Shown here: positions 34,887 to 46,088 of the stretch, piece by piece
Layout: each line of letters starts with the position of its first letter
Position numbering within the stretch: the stretch's first letter is position 1
Translations under genes and position numbers: made by a program
Assembly: GCA_009801085.1 (NCBI GenBank)
Contig: VNWV01000005.1
Coordinates: 1,984,001 to 2,048,000, forward strand
DNA from: Lasiodiplodia sp. COLG20
Taxonomy: Eukaryota; Ascomycota; Dothideomycetes; Botryosphaeriales; Botryosphaeriaceae
Direction: 5' to 3'
Length of the DNA: 64,000 nucleotides
Notes under the pieces: model-generated
Seen by the model: the letters and a program-made list of their open reading frames with translations, nothing else
What the model was told of the DNA's origin: nothing
Databases searched by the model: none

Positions 34887-35203
34887 TGCTTGTGCCAGCT
34901 TTTCTTGATAAGCCAGCACATCTATTGTTTCAACTATCCACCGGGCCCTCCAATTTTAGAGTAGAGTTGTAAAAACATATGATACAAGTGAGCCGCAACA
35001 CAGCCGAGTCACAGCCGCTGTTTCTCGTGCGAGCATGAGAAAATCAAGGATTCTGCGTTACATGGAGATGGACGGTTCGTCCTTTGCCAACCACTGTAGT
35101 CCCAGAGGAGAGGAGAAAAGGCTGCGACGCGACCCGGAATAAGAGCTCTTCAGGCTGGCACAACCTAGCGTATGCTGCAATTCTTAGTGCAAGTGAGGTT
35201 GTC
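34887..35203. other. Intergenic, 3' of mitochondrial AsnRS
   Basis: Upstream of the candidate five-exon gene. I see no repeat or further gene. Confidence 0.4.
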
Positions 35204-36889
35204 TCAACAATCGCAACGCTGGTACCATCTGGGAAATCCGACAACATCCCGGATGTTGGAGACACCAGATAAGTATAACAGAAGCCGGTCGAACCCGATG
35301 CCAAATCCACCATGAGGAACACTACCGAACCTGCGGAGATCTGTATACCACTGCAGATTGCCGGGGTTTTTCGCGGCTGCTGGATCAAGCTGGACGGTTG
35401 CTTCGCTCGAGCTTTCAGCGCCAGGTGCGGGGCTGGGCTGGTCTGGCCGTTGCAAGCCATGGGCATCCATGGCAGCCAGCAACTCGGGTAGACGGTGCTC
35501 ACGCATCGACCCGCCTACCAGTTCGCATACCTCCGGGACCAGGAGATCGAAACAGGAAACCGTATCATTTCCGGGCGCCTGGGCCGAGGGTGCCATATAG
35601 AACGGTTTCACGACGCGGGGATAATCCGTTACGAACACCGGACCACCCTGCCCGATATCTTCGGCCAGAAACCTTTCGTGCTCCGCCTGCAGCCCATCTT
35701 CGAACGAGGCTTTGAAGTTGAAGTTCACCACGCCTCGACTTTCGGCATCCTGAAGGACTGATATAGCCTTTGCGTAAGTTATCCGGGGCCACGGCCCCTT
35801 ACACAGGCCCTCCCACCTTTGCAACAGCGCCTGCGCCGTAATGCTCGAGGCCTCATCATCCTTCGTCCAGTCGGCAGACCTAGCCAGGAGGAGCTCTCTG
35901 CCAATGGTTGAATTTGTCAAATTCGTGGCAATCTCGCGCAGCAAGTTCTCAACCACGTCCATGACGTCGTCCAGCCTTTCGACAAAGCAGACCTCAGCTT
36001 CGAGCATGTAAAACTCACTCAGGTGGCGGGGCGTGTCGCTTTTCTCGGCCCGAAAGGTCGGCGACAGCGTCCAGACCTTTCCAACAGACTGCGCCAGGGC
36101 CTCCAGGTGCAGCTGAGACGACACGGTGAGATACTTTGGTGAGCGGAAGAAAGAGTCGGCCGCTTTGAGGGCCGGGTCAGCTTGCGGCAGATCAGACTGG
36201 GGAAGTACGGTGAAGACCTCGCCGGCGCCCTCGCAGTCCGAGGAAGTGATGATGGGTGGGTGCGTCTGGACAAAGTCGTGCTTGGCGAAGAAGCTGGTGA
36301 CGTGGGCGATGAGCTGCGAGCGGAGACGCAGCAGCAAGGAATTGAAGGGGGTTCGTGTGCGCAGATGCGGCAGAGTCCTCAGGAACTCTGGGCTGTGGTA
36401 CTTCTTCTGCAAAGGATAGGCCTGCAGTGACGCAGCAATCAGCAGGCGGACAGGCACGGCGGCTTCTCTGTTACTCACAGCAGAGTCGTTTTGGCCCAGA
36501 ACACGGACGCTGTGGGCGTGCAGCTCGTGCGACTGCTGCTTGCCGGGGGGGCATTCGGCCCATTCGCCTTCGATGGAGACGGCGTCACCGGTGGTGAGGC
36601 TGGGCAGTTAGCGAGAGAGGCAGCAATTGCGCACGCAGCAGAGCCCACTCACTCACTCTTTGGCGAGATCCGGAGGCAGAACAACCTGCAGCGGCGACAG
36701 CGAGGAGCCGTCGCCCAGGGCCGCAAAAGCAACGCGCTTCTGCTTGCGGACGGAACGCACCCAGCCGTCGACGCAGACGCGCTCGCCCTGGCGCGGGCGG
36801 GCGAGCAAGCGGGCGACGGACGAGGCGAGTCGCACAGCAGTGCGAGATGTCGGGCACCGCGCGCGGGCGGGCGCCAGCTGGGGCACCAT
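35204..36889 (-). CDS. SLM5: Asparaginyl-tRNA synthetase, mitochondrial
   Basis: This class II aminoacyl-tRNA synthetase charges tRNA-Asn in mitochondria. Three exons (36889-36657, 36599-36479, 36421-35204) encode about 523 residues. The first about 33 residues are rich in Arg and Ala with no acidic residue, as in a matrix presequence. The OB-fold anticodon-binding domain follows ([20 protein letters not shown], about 40-120). The catalytic domain shows motif 2 ([21 protein letters not shown]) and motif 3 ([15 protein letters not shown]), and the protein ends [14 protein letters not shown]. Introns of 57 nt each are GT-AG (donors GTGAGT). The size and presequence, compared with the longer cytosolic enzyme, support the organellar assignment. 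Confidence 0.92.
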
Positions 36890-37911
36890 CTGGGGCAGCG
36901 AGGGGCTGGGCGAGTGCTGATGCTGTCAGAGCTGACGGGTGGATTCTCGACGCGATCCGGCTGCAGGAACAGCCAGGACCGAGCGAGCCCGAAACGCGGT
37001 CCACCAGGCCACGGCAGCAGGGGTTCGGCTGCCAGCAGCACCACGCCCGCCCAAAACAACGTGTTCGTTCCTGCGTACGACGTCGCCGCTCTGCTGTCGC
37101 CGTGTTTCGCGTTTCGCTGCGTCGTACGAGGACAGCTACAGACGGGCGCAAGCCAGGCCGTGCTGCTTGCTTGGCCGCCCTGGCGCCTCGCCGCACCGCC
37201 CTGAGCGGACAGTCAGCGCCGGCCCGGGTGTACCTGGCGCGCGGGCAGGGGGATTGGCAGGCGAGCGCGCCGGCCCGACGGCAGGGCTGTGGTCTCCGCG
37301 CCGGCACCTGGGTCCTGTGGCCGCGCCTTGCACGGCAGTCAGCCGTGGACGTGTCGCTGCGGCCTGCATGATCGGGCCTGCAAAAGTCCTCGTGTATCTC
37401 CTGCTCATTAGCTCCCAGCCCGCCTTCCCGCGCGGCCAGTACCACCGCTTGGTTCAGATCTATGATGGCCTTGACCGGGATCCCAGGATCGTCTTGTCCC
37501 TGGTCTGCACGCCGCAAGTTCATTGACACACGTTGACGACGGCCTCCCGCCTCGCCACACCTTTACGAGTCAACCTTCTGAGCTTCGCGGATGGCTGTTG
37601 TGCAGCCACTGGGACACAGGCACAGTATCAGGCCCAGCTGCGCGGGCTTGTGTTGTCAGCCGCACAAGCACCCGACACACCATCCATCGTGAGTCGGCCG
37701 GTGCGCGTTGCCTTCCCATTCGCTGCTTTCTCCTGCTATACCACCTTGCTGGTGTTGGCCTACCATCATCTCACACCTGCTCCTTGCCTTCCGGCTCCTG
37801 CGACACCATCCACCAAGACATATAGCTACCTCCCGAGATGCTCTTGACCCCCATCGCCGTCCTCCCAATCTTTCACCACCCACCTCCCACTCTAGTAAAC
37901 TCAACTTCAGC
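36890..37911. other. GC-rich divergent intergenic region
   Basis: The shared upstream region of mitochondrial AsnRS (minus) and the PARG-like gene (plus). It is very GC-rich, so several long frames are open on both strands (for example minus 36585-37529), but none has a domain or consistent codon pattern. The PARG frame is open upstream of its chosen start, from 37708. Confidence 0.5.
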
Positions 37912-38851
37912 ATGCCTCAGGCAAAGCCCAAGCCCTCGGAAATCGCCGCCGAGGCAAAGAAGACCTACATCCCCTACATCGAGAAGCGCATGCCCGAATA
38001 TCCCGCACGCTCAATCCTCATCTCTGACAGTGCCGAGGTCCCCATCAGATCAGACTGCAAGCCGAAGCAGAGACTCCGCGTTGCCGTCATCGACGGTGAC
38101 CCTGTAGACGTGGCTCTCGACTGGTACCAGTACGGCCGCCAGAACGGGACCATCACCTCATCAGCACAACGAGTGCCCGTTGTCAACATGGCCAACGAGA
38201 AGCGGGCAGGCGGCGACTGGGAGTCCGGCCTGCTTGCCCCCGAGGAGTGTTTTGCTCGGAGAAGTAATCTCGTCCACACACTCGTGACCCCGTGGTCAGG
38301 GTATGCGACGGCCACACACGGACACTATCCGATCCCGCAGAGAGGGGGCGTATATTCACCTTCAGTTGGTAAGAGCCGTACGACGGACTTCGCAAGAGCC
38401 TCCAGCTGACGCCTTCGCAGTCGTCTACCGAGACGGGCCAGAGTCGTATCAGCTCTGGAGGGAGTTCAGAGCTTTGCCTGTCATCTCCGTCGCTCCTGTG
38501 CGGCGCCCCAAACTTGATGAGACGGGCACGCAGTATTCATTTGAACAGGAACGCGAGCTCATGCTAGACAAGATGCGGGCCGTCTTGCGCATCGCTGCCG
38601 CATGGGGCCATAAGGACATATGCTTGGGTGCATTTGGCGTGGGCCCCATTTTCCGCAATCCTGCAGCGGAGGTGGCAAGAATGTGGAAAAGCCTCCTGTT
38701 CCACGAGAAGGAGTTTCAGGGTGCTTTTGTCAACGTCGTCTTTGCCATAGAGACGAACCAGCCGGGAAACGCAAAAGGCGGCGCCTCAGAACACGAGATT
38801 TTTAGGCGGGAGTTCGACCCCTCGAATATCTTCAGAACGACGTACCGGTAG
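37912..38851 (+). CDS. Microbial-type PARG-like macrodomain protein
   Basis: This belongs to the DUF2263/TIGR02452 family, related to bacterial-type poly(ADP-ribose) glycohydrolases. In characterised members the macrodomain cleaves ADP-ribose linkages; activity here is inferred. Two exons (37912-38368, 38421-38851) encode 295 residues. The GT-AG intron (52 nt) joins YSPSV to VVYRDGP. The signature loop is visible at about residues 92-120 (NMANEKRAGGDWESG, then LLAPEECFARRSNL), corresponding to the family's GGG-x(6-8)-QEE. The third glycine is Asp and the Gln before the two acids is Pro, but both glutamates remain. The macrodomain continues with DICLGAFGVGPIFRNPAAEVA. No targeting signal is seen. 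Confidence 0.85.
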
Positions 38852-39794
38852 GCAAGGCACACGACGGGGGGGTTTCAGGATCATGCATGTGGGATGGTCA
38901 TGGCTGGCGTCATGCCAAGGCCTCGACGTTCAGGCGCTGGCGCTGCGTCTTCGGTCGTGGTCCGGATCTTGCAATCGGTTGGGTTCTCGAGGAAAGTAGA
39001 CCAGGCATTTGGTAGTGAAATGAACCTCCAAGCTTTTGGCTTCACGTCATGCAGCGTCGGCTCGGCGGCGGAGAGGGTTTAGCGTGACGCAAGGGAAGAC
39101 GTCGAGTCTGAAGTAGTGGCGTCGGCACTGCAGACGAGCGACGCAGATGATCTTGTCCTACCGGCAGGCGGATCGCAAGCCTATTCCCCGACAGCGATCC
39201 CAGCAGCCCCGCTTCTGACGCCGCCACGCCCCTCAGATAAGGTTCGATATCCCTGTGGCCATCGTCTGCGCACGCCGGCGTGGAGAACAAGGCGGGCCGG
39301 CGAGCAGAAGTCTGTGGGCAGACATCGAAGGAGGGTCGACGAGAGCGAGACCCCGGCAGCTGGGGCCGCCGGGTCGCAGACGCGCAGGATCTCGGGTGGC
39401 TTCCTTCAGCCATGTGTGCGTGTTGGCCCAAGGCGGATACGATTCCGCCATACCGGAGGATGTGCATGCGCTGGACCGTGATACTGCATCAGGCCGTGGA
39501 TCGATCCAGCCAACACGCCGCCGTTGGGGGTTGCAAGCACAGAAGACATGCAGCCCAGCGGCGGGCCTGCGCCGACGAGTGACAAGTCACTGGCGCCACG
39601 TCCGTCGCAGCCGCAGCGTACATGAGTTTCAGACATCAGGTTCGACAAGTAGCTTCCCGCATCTACGCAGTCACCCTTTGCCACATAATAAAGATGCTAC
39701 AATCCCACACCGACTCTGCCCAGCCAGACCCGCGGAGAGGAAATTCCTTACTGATTGCTTGCTGCACTCTGTACTCGTACAATGCGCCCCACCC
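38852..39794. other. Convergent intergenic region
   Basis: About 940 bases lie between the PARG-like gene and COA6, which are convergent. Short frames on both strands at 39042-39481 overlap and lack domains. No repeat or RNA gene was recognised. Confidence 0.5.
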
Positions 39795-40181
39795 TCATGC
39801 TTGGCCTTGCGGCAGCGGCCTGGCGCCCTCTTCCTTCAATTGTTTCAGGGTTTGCTCCTTCTTGTACTCGACGACTCGTCGTTTCTTGAAGTATTGCACC
39901 TGCGCGCCGTCAGCGTCCGCCGCCTGCACCGCGCCTGCGGGGTAACGGCTCACCCAGCTGCTGGCGCAGTTCTGCGCAAATGCCTTATCCTCGCGGCCGC
40001 AGTGCGCAGCGGCCTCGTCCTTGTTGGTGACGCTGTCGATGATGTCGTGCCGGTCGAGGCATTGGAAAAAGGCGTCGCGCGCCTCCCAGCATTGCGCACG
40101 GCTGGACCGGTCGGGCGCTTCGAAAGCACCGTCCGATGACGGCTTGGGGCCGGCGGGCGTCGAGGAGGAAAACCAACCCAT
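39795..40181 (-). CDS. COA6: Cytochrome c oxidase assembly factor 6
   Basis: This intermembrane-space twin-cysteine protein is needed for copper delivery to the CuA site of Cox2 in complex IV. Two exons (40181-39954, 39899-39795) encode 110 residues. Cysteines are spaced C31-x9-C41 and C61-x10-C72, the diagnostic CX9C-CX10C pair of COA6 (AQCWEARDAFFQCLDRH, then HCGREDKAFAQNC). The 54-nt GT-AG intron must be removed to give the conserved SSWVQYFKKRRVVEYKK; reading through adds an in-frame insertion of 18 residues. The Lys-rich C-terminus is normal for the family. It is divergent from SYS1. Confidence 0.94.
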   Translation of the reverse strand: MGWFSSSTPAGPKPSSDGAFEAPDRSSRAQCWEARDAFFQCLDRHDIIDSVTNKDEAAAHCGREDKAFAQNCASSWVSRYPAGAVQAADADGAQVQYFKKRRVVEYKKEQTLKQLKEEGARPLPQGQA

Positions 40182-40417
40182 GGCGCGTGTTGAGTCGATG
40201 GCGAGTTGTGGTTGCTGTCGGTGGAGGGCGGAAGTATGACGGAGCGCGCCGACTGGTCGGCCGCGGTGCTGCGCCGTGGCTAAGTCAGCAGGCAACGCGC
40301 GCTCGGAGGTGCTGCGTGGCCGCCGCTTCACTGTCGCAGGTCAAGGCAGCGGCCGCCTCACGCATCTCTCTCCTCGCCCACTTTCCCAGCAGATGTGCCC
40401 CGGGTAGCAGCGCACGC
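40182..40417. promoter_or_regulatory. Bidirectional promoter, COA6 / SYS1
   Basis: A 236-bp segment between two divergent start codons. It is GC-rich and no TATA-like element was noticed. The SYS1 frame remains open into this segment upstream of the chosen ATG, but without conserved sequence. Confidence 0.55.
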
Positions 40418-41097
40418 ATGGCTCGCCGCCGTCGACCCCCAAGGCCTGGCGCGCTCGCGGATGTCGCCCCGTTGCGCATCTTGACCCAGATCGTCCTCCT
40501 CCAGCTCGCCTACTATCTGTCTGCCGCCGTCCTGATCGTCTTCACCGCCCTCGTTGCCGGCCGCGACGTCAGCCTCGACCTTCTGCTCAGCTGGCGCAGC
40601 CTGCGTGGTGACGTGACGGTCGGCTGGATGCTGGGGCTTGTGTGGATGCTCAACAGCTTGATCTGGTATGCTCCCCTGACGCGTCTCTTTGCCGCCACCT
40701 CCCCGTTAACGTGGCTCCGCTCCCCAGCGTCATATACCTTCTCCTACTAGTTGCGCGCTCGAAACTGATACCCGACTTCGCCCTCACCATCCACTTCCTC
40801 CACCTCATCATCACCTCGCTGTATTCGCACTCGATACCGTCGCACTGGCTGTGGTGGACCGTCCAGCTGGCAAGTGCTGCCTTGATGACGTTCCTGGGAG
40901 TGTGGAGCTGCCAGTGGAGGGAATTGCAGCCCATCAACTTCGGCGGAGGCGGTGGCCCCAGTCGTCCGTCGAAACGTGTTGACGCTCCCGTCAACGACTC
41001 GCAGGAAGGCGAAGGCGCAAGCTACGGGCGCGGCCGAGGCCGAGGAAGAGGGCAGTACGAAATGGTGCCCATCAAGGAAGCAGACGAGAATGTGTAG
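40418..41097 (+). CDS. SYS1: Golgi membrane protein Sys1
   Basis: This is an integral Golgi membrane protein that recruits the Arl3/ARFRP1 GTPase for trafficking at the trans-Golgi. Two exons (40418-40665, 40728-41097) encode 205 residues. The 62-nt GT-AG intron joins LNSLI to VIYLLLLVARSKLIPDFALT, the most conserved part of the family. Four hydrophobic segments are visible (about 24-46, 68-95, 107-128 and 132-150), with the HFLHLIITSLYSHSIPSHWLWW loop typical of Sys1. The C-terminal cytosolic tail is unusual in carrying a short Arg/Gly repeat ([14 protein letters not shown]) near its end. Confidence 0.92.
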
Positions 41098-41952
41098 GAT
41101 ACCTTCGTTTTTGAGCATTTGGGCGGCGTTAGGGGCGATAGATACCAGGTTCCCCCCCCCCCCCCCCCATCGTGAGCGAGGTATAGAGGGGGAGAACACT
41201 GCAACGCTTCCTATATTCACGTATTCTGACTTGACCGGCTCTTCATACTTATACAAGCTTTTCCCTGAGGCCATAAACCAACCCATTTAGAATGGAACGT
41301 CAATTGTGCTAGACTTTGCGCTCGGTGGCCGCTGCTGACGCGTCCGCCAAGTTGAGTTGGCTCAATGGAATGCATCAGATGTCTATCGTCAGAGCAATGT
41401 GGCACGTCCTGGGCGTCCATGCTTACGTAATTTGTTTGCTTCACCCCTCCCTCGAGGCGGAGGTGACGCTTACAAGGACCATGGATCTCTGGAATTAGCA
41501 GTCATAAGCAGGCACAGAGTTCTATGCCACGTGAATTGCGGTTGGGACATATCGAAATGTGGTATGCATGTCTGCCTTGAGTATAACTTGAAGTTTTGTG
41601 ATAAAGGCTGCGAGGCTGTGGCTTGCCACTCGGTACTGTACCGTATTGCGGCAGCTTTCAAGAACAAGCTTGATCAAATGTGACCTTGACATATGCGTTT
41701 GGAGAACGCTCAAAGACTTTTTTCTTGGAAGTGAGATAGGACCGGAGAAGCATGACTCGCGAGGCAAAGCGCACATGACTCGCACGCGCATCCGCTTGCT
41801 ACTGCTTCTTTTGGTTCTGCCGCCCTCACCCATCTTTCTCTTCTCTTCACCCGTCTGCGCCACACCTGCGCGTGCCTGATCCATGAACCTCTGCCGCAAG
41901 AGAAAGTCCCTTTCCAGACTCTGTGCGGTAGGCTGACCACGACCTGCCCATC
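41098..41952. other. Intergenic, SYS1 to TFIIIC subunit
   Basis: A poly-C run lies near the SYS1 end. No gene is supported in the rest. A TGGCTCAATGG sequence at about 41357 looks like a tRNA A box, but no B box or cloverleaf follows. The last 100 bases are a C/T-rich leader. Confidence 0.5.
41152..41168. repeat. Poly-C tract, 17 nt
   Basis: A mononucleotide C run in the 3' flank of SYS1. It could form i-motif or G-quadruplex DNA on the two strands, and its length may be an assembly estimate. Confidence 0.85.
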
Positions 41953-44900
41953 ATGGATGATTACAATCAAGATTTCTATGCTGCCCCGCCTGAGCATTAT
42001 GCTCCCCAGGACCTGCAGCACAATCCTTTTGCCGCTATGCTACCTCCCGACTACGGCGGCCCGGACATGGATGCATACCCTCCGCATTCAACCGAGGCCC
42101 AGTACACCTCTGAGCATGGCTACTATGGTCAAGGTCCCATTGTTCACGAAGGTTTCATCCCGGCCATGGAAGACGTCCAGTACCAGGGCAACGAGCAAAA
42201 CAACTCCAGCTATTCCACACCGTGGACTGCCCACCAGGAGGATGACATATTGGATACGGATGACGATATGATGATGAATGAAGAACTCGTCCTCAACGGC
42301 GAAATCCCAGGCCTTCACGACCCTACGCTCGATCCCGACTTCTCTGGTTCCGACGAAAGTGTTAATCCCGGTGGCGTCTCTGATGAGGACCTGGATTCTG
42401 ACTTTGATGTTGATGAAGCCCCAAGGGGCCGTGGTCGTGGACGAGGCCGCGGTCGCGGCAGAGGCCGTGCTGCAAGAGGATCCCGTGGTCGCGGTCGCGG
42501 CCGCGGTCGCGGTCGGGGTCGACCTGGCGCTGATGACGGAGAAGGAAGGCCGCGTGGCGCTCCACGAGCCAGAAGGAGACCTCGTGAGGCGAAAGATCCA
42601 GGCCCGGAGTTCAAGGACACTCTCACAAAGGCAACCCAAGCCTGGCTCAAAGAGGACCTTGAGACGGCCATGAAGCATGCCGGTGATGCCATAAAGATTA
42701 ACCCAGAAGTCTTCGCCTCTTACAATCTTCTTTCCGAGATTCTCTACGCCAAGGAACAATACGAAGAATCCGTACATGTGCTTTCCATGGGTGCGGTCCT
42801 CCAGCGCGATGTCAATTTGTGGCACAGGATCGCCACAAGGGTTCTTGATCTCGAGGGTGATGAGAGAGCTCGCCTGGAATGGGCTCACCGATGTTACAGC
42901 CAGGCTATTCGTATCGACCCCAACGACTGGGAAGCTCGCTGCCAAAGGCTCGATTTCCAGCTCAGATTCGACCACAAGGGCCAAGCTAAGTCGGAGTTGG
43001 AAATGATGCTAAAGATCGAGGGCCACGAGTATGATCTGGACCGCATCCAGCAGTTGGCTGAACTGTGTGCTGTCACCCAAGAGCCTGACCGAGCTGTGGA
43101 GCCTTTCGAGAAAGCCATCGAGTATCACATGAGATTCCAAAAGGATGACTACAGCCAGCTTGACTGGCAGATCCTTAATAGTTATCTGGAGTTGATGCAA
43201 TCGCTGAAAAGGTATGACAGCGCTATACCTCGCCTTCGATCAGGTGCAAGATGGATCCTCGGTCGGCAGAGTGAGAGCTTTTGGGATGACCAACCGGATG
43301 ATCGTGAGTGGGATCTTGAAGACCACCCGCGAAGGGTTCAAGTTCAAGACTTTGTTCCTGGTAAGCATGAGAAGTCTGCCTATGGCGCTGGTCTGCCACT
43401 CGAGATTAGAGTCAAGTTGGGTATGTTCCGCCTACATCTGGGTCCGGCACATCTCGGTGAAGCTATAGTGAGTTTTCCTCCCTGAAGACGTCCAAGATTT
43501 GTTCGCTTACGTTGTATTCTAGGCGCATTTCGAACAGCTTGAGCCAGAAGATGAGTCGGAAATGGCTGCTGTCTTCGACTTTGATGATCTATTCAGAGAA
43601 GTTGCGGACGCGTTGACCATGTCCGGGAATCATGCCCAAGCACTGCGCTATTACAATGCTCTGCGGCGGGTGCCAGATGTGCCACAGACCGCATTGCACA
43701 TCTCCATTGCGGCGTGTCACTGGGCACTTAAGAACGATATAGAAGCCGAGCGATCCATTAATGCAGCCCTCGACGCAGCTGGGTCAGATCTTTCGGCCCG
43801 CGTCCAGGTCGCACGTTTCTTCCAAGAGTGGGGCATGATGCAAAGATGCAATGAAGTTGCGCAGGATGTCATTGCGAAGGGTGGCGTTGACCTCGTCAGG
43901 AAGGCTAAGCTCAATGTCCAGCTACCCACACACAGACCTACACAAGCAAAGGATTATGTGAAGAAGCCGGCCCCAGTCAAAGCACCAAGGCCTCTTAGGC
44001 CAACAGTCTTGCGTGAACTTGCCCCGAAACCGACAACTCTCCAATCTTTTGAACCCAAAAAGCCTCCAGCCAGGCCGAAAGAGGCAAAGGAGGCCAAAGA
44101 GCACAAGTCAAGGCGCCGGCTTCGTGGGCTTCTGGATTCAGAGAAAGAGAAGCTTGAGGGAGCCCAACAGCGCGACAGAGCAATCAGGGAGATGTATCAA
44201 GAACTCAAAAATATCGAGGATCTTGTGGATGAGGGCGATGAAGAATCTACAGAGACGTACATGGAATTCGCCGGTCAAATGGTCGACGAGTTTCGGCGGA
44301 TGGAGGCCTTCTACCCAAGGAGAGACAAGCACGTCAAGTTTGTGGGGTATATCGGCCGAAAAGGCAGCCATTTCCGGATGAAGGAGTCAGCACTTGCATA
44401 TCTGGCAACCGTTTCGAATCGCGAAGGTGCCCCGGAAGGTGAGTACAATAACCGTTGGATTAAGGTTCCCGCATTGACATGCAGTAGGTGACCCCAGTAC
44501 ACATCTCAATGTTGGAGAGCAGGCGCCTGAAGACTTCCATGATATCCCATTCGACGAATGGCTAGACATCTTCTGCCGCTACGCCATGCTAGTTGCGAAA
44601 TACGGCAAGAACAATCGGTGTTGGACAGTCATCCAAGCAGCTGCCAATGCAAACATTTTCCACCACAGCAACGAACGCGAGCATCACATTTACGTCTGCT
44701 GGCTAGGTGGGTTCTTCTCTTATCTATCCCGAAGCTCTTGACTGACCGATGATAGCGTGCGCTCTGATCTTACGAGATGAAGAACATCTCTGCAACGCCT
44801 GCCGCTACCTCATCAAGCAACACCCGTATGCCAACGACGCTTATCGACTCTTTGGCCTGATAAACCGTCTGTACTCCGGCCATCGATCTTGGTACAATGG

Positions 44901-45558
44901 AGGACCATCTCAGAAATTTGTTCTCCGCCTCATCAAAGCAATGGACTTTGCGCTGCTCGACAAGGATGCCCGTCTCATGTACAAGTTCGGTGATCAAGAG
45001 CGCTCCGGATACACTAGAGGCGGTCAAAATGACGGCAACCCGGAAGGGATCACGGATGTCAACGTTGCTCTCCTTTCCATGTATGGACACGTGCTCGCAA
45101 GCGGCGGGGCGTATCTTAACGCGCTGAACTACTTCTTCAGAGCGTATAGCGTGGAGCCGAATGACGCCGTCCTCAATTTCTCCATTGCGATAGCATATAT
45201 GCAACATGCGATGAAGCGGCAGTCGGAAAATCGGCAGTATCAGATCCAGCAGGGACTAGCCTTCCTGCATCGCTATTATGAGCTACGCAGCAAGTCGGGC
45301 GTTGCTTTACAACTTCAGGAAGCGGAGTTCAATGTCGCACGCATCTGGCACATGCTCGGTCTCTATCATTTAGCGCTACCAGCATATGAGCGTGTGCTGG
45401 CTCTTGAGCGGCGGGTGAGTGTCGAGAATGCCAAGGGTGGATTGACTGCAGTTGAGGACTTCTCGAAGGATGCTGCGTTTGCGATTCAGATGATCCTGGC
45501 CTTGACGGAGGACTTTCAGGGAGCCAGAAGCCTCACTGAAGAATGGCTAGTAATATAG
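41953..45558 (+). CDS. TFC4: TFIIIC subunit Tfc4/Sfc4 (TPR protein)
   Basis: This is the TPR-containing subunit of RNA polymerase III factor TFIIIC. In the yeast complex it bridges promoter-bound TFIIIC to TFIIIB on tRNA and 5S genes. Four exons (41953-43467, 43523-44438, 44488-44706, 44756-45558) encode about 1,150 residues. An acidic N-terminus (about 95-155, DDMMMNEELVLNG and DEDLDSDFDVDEA) is followed by an Arg/Gly repeat tract (about 158-192). TPR array 1 starts with ATQAWLKEDLETAMKHAGDA (about 220-500), and a second array covers exon 2. A basic linker (KKPAPVKAPRPLRPT) precedes the conserved block CWLACALILRDEEHLCNACR. C-terminal TPRs follow. All introns are GT-AG and phase-consistent. 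Confidence 0.95.
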
Positions 45559-46088
45559 GCACTCTGAGGAGAGAGCTATAGGAAGTAAATTGACTTGCAT
45601 GAGAAGACTCTAGATGAACATTGTAAAGGAACAGTGGTTCTTAGGGGCTAGGTACTGGGCTTTTAAGCAGGAGATAAGGATGACAGATAGGAGGCTGGAC
45701 CTTTGGCGCGGGACTGGTCCTTCAAGTTTGCTGATAAATTGGCTGGCGAATAACACAGTCGACAGATTAGAAGTGAACGAAGATTTGGTGATGATGTGGC
45801 ATTGAGAAAAAAGCGACAGAATGAGCTTGTTATCGACTGCGTGACGGAGGAGATACCCTGCCCACCTCTAGGGCGTAACCCGACCACATAAAGCGTTTTG
45901 AAGGCAAAATCCGCCAAATCACCTCACCAAAGAAAATACCATTTCGAACAATGTTAACTTCAATATCACTTGCTTTTTCGGGGGAAGGACAGCTATATAC
46001 AGCGAAACGACTGGTGGGGTATATTCTATGTAATCATGTCATCACCAAACGAGACAGCTTATCCAGACATCAGGTTGTACACTGTACA
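45559..46088. other. Convergent intergenic region
   Basis: About 530 bases between the convergent TFC4 and CSC1-like genes, which would hold both 3' UTRs. It is moderately AT-rich. No repeat or gene was recognised. Confidence 0.5.

Noticed and set aside
36585..37529. 314-codon minus-strand frame upstream of mitochondrial AsnRS
   Set aside because: It overlaps the AsnRS first exon in another frame and consists of Arg/Ala/Pro-rich GC noise.
39255..40139. 294-codon plus-strand frame
   Set aside because: It is antisense to COA6, which has the diagnostic twin-cysteine pattern; the remainder lacks structure.
41354..41370. TGGCTCAATGG, resembling a tRNA A box
   Set aside because: No B box (GGTTCGANTCC-like) within 100 bases and no cloverleaf.
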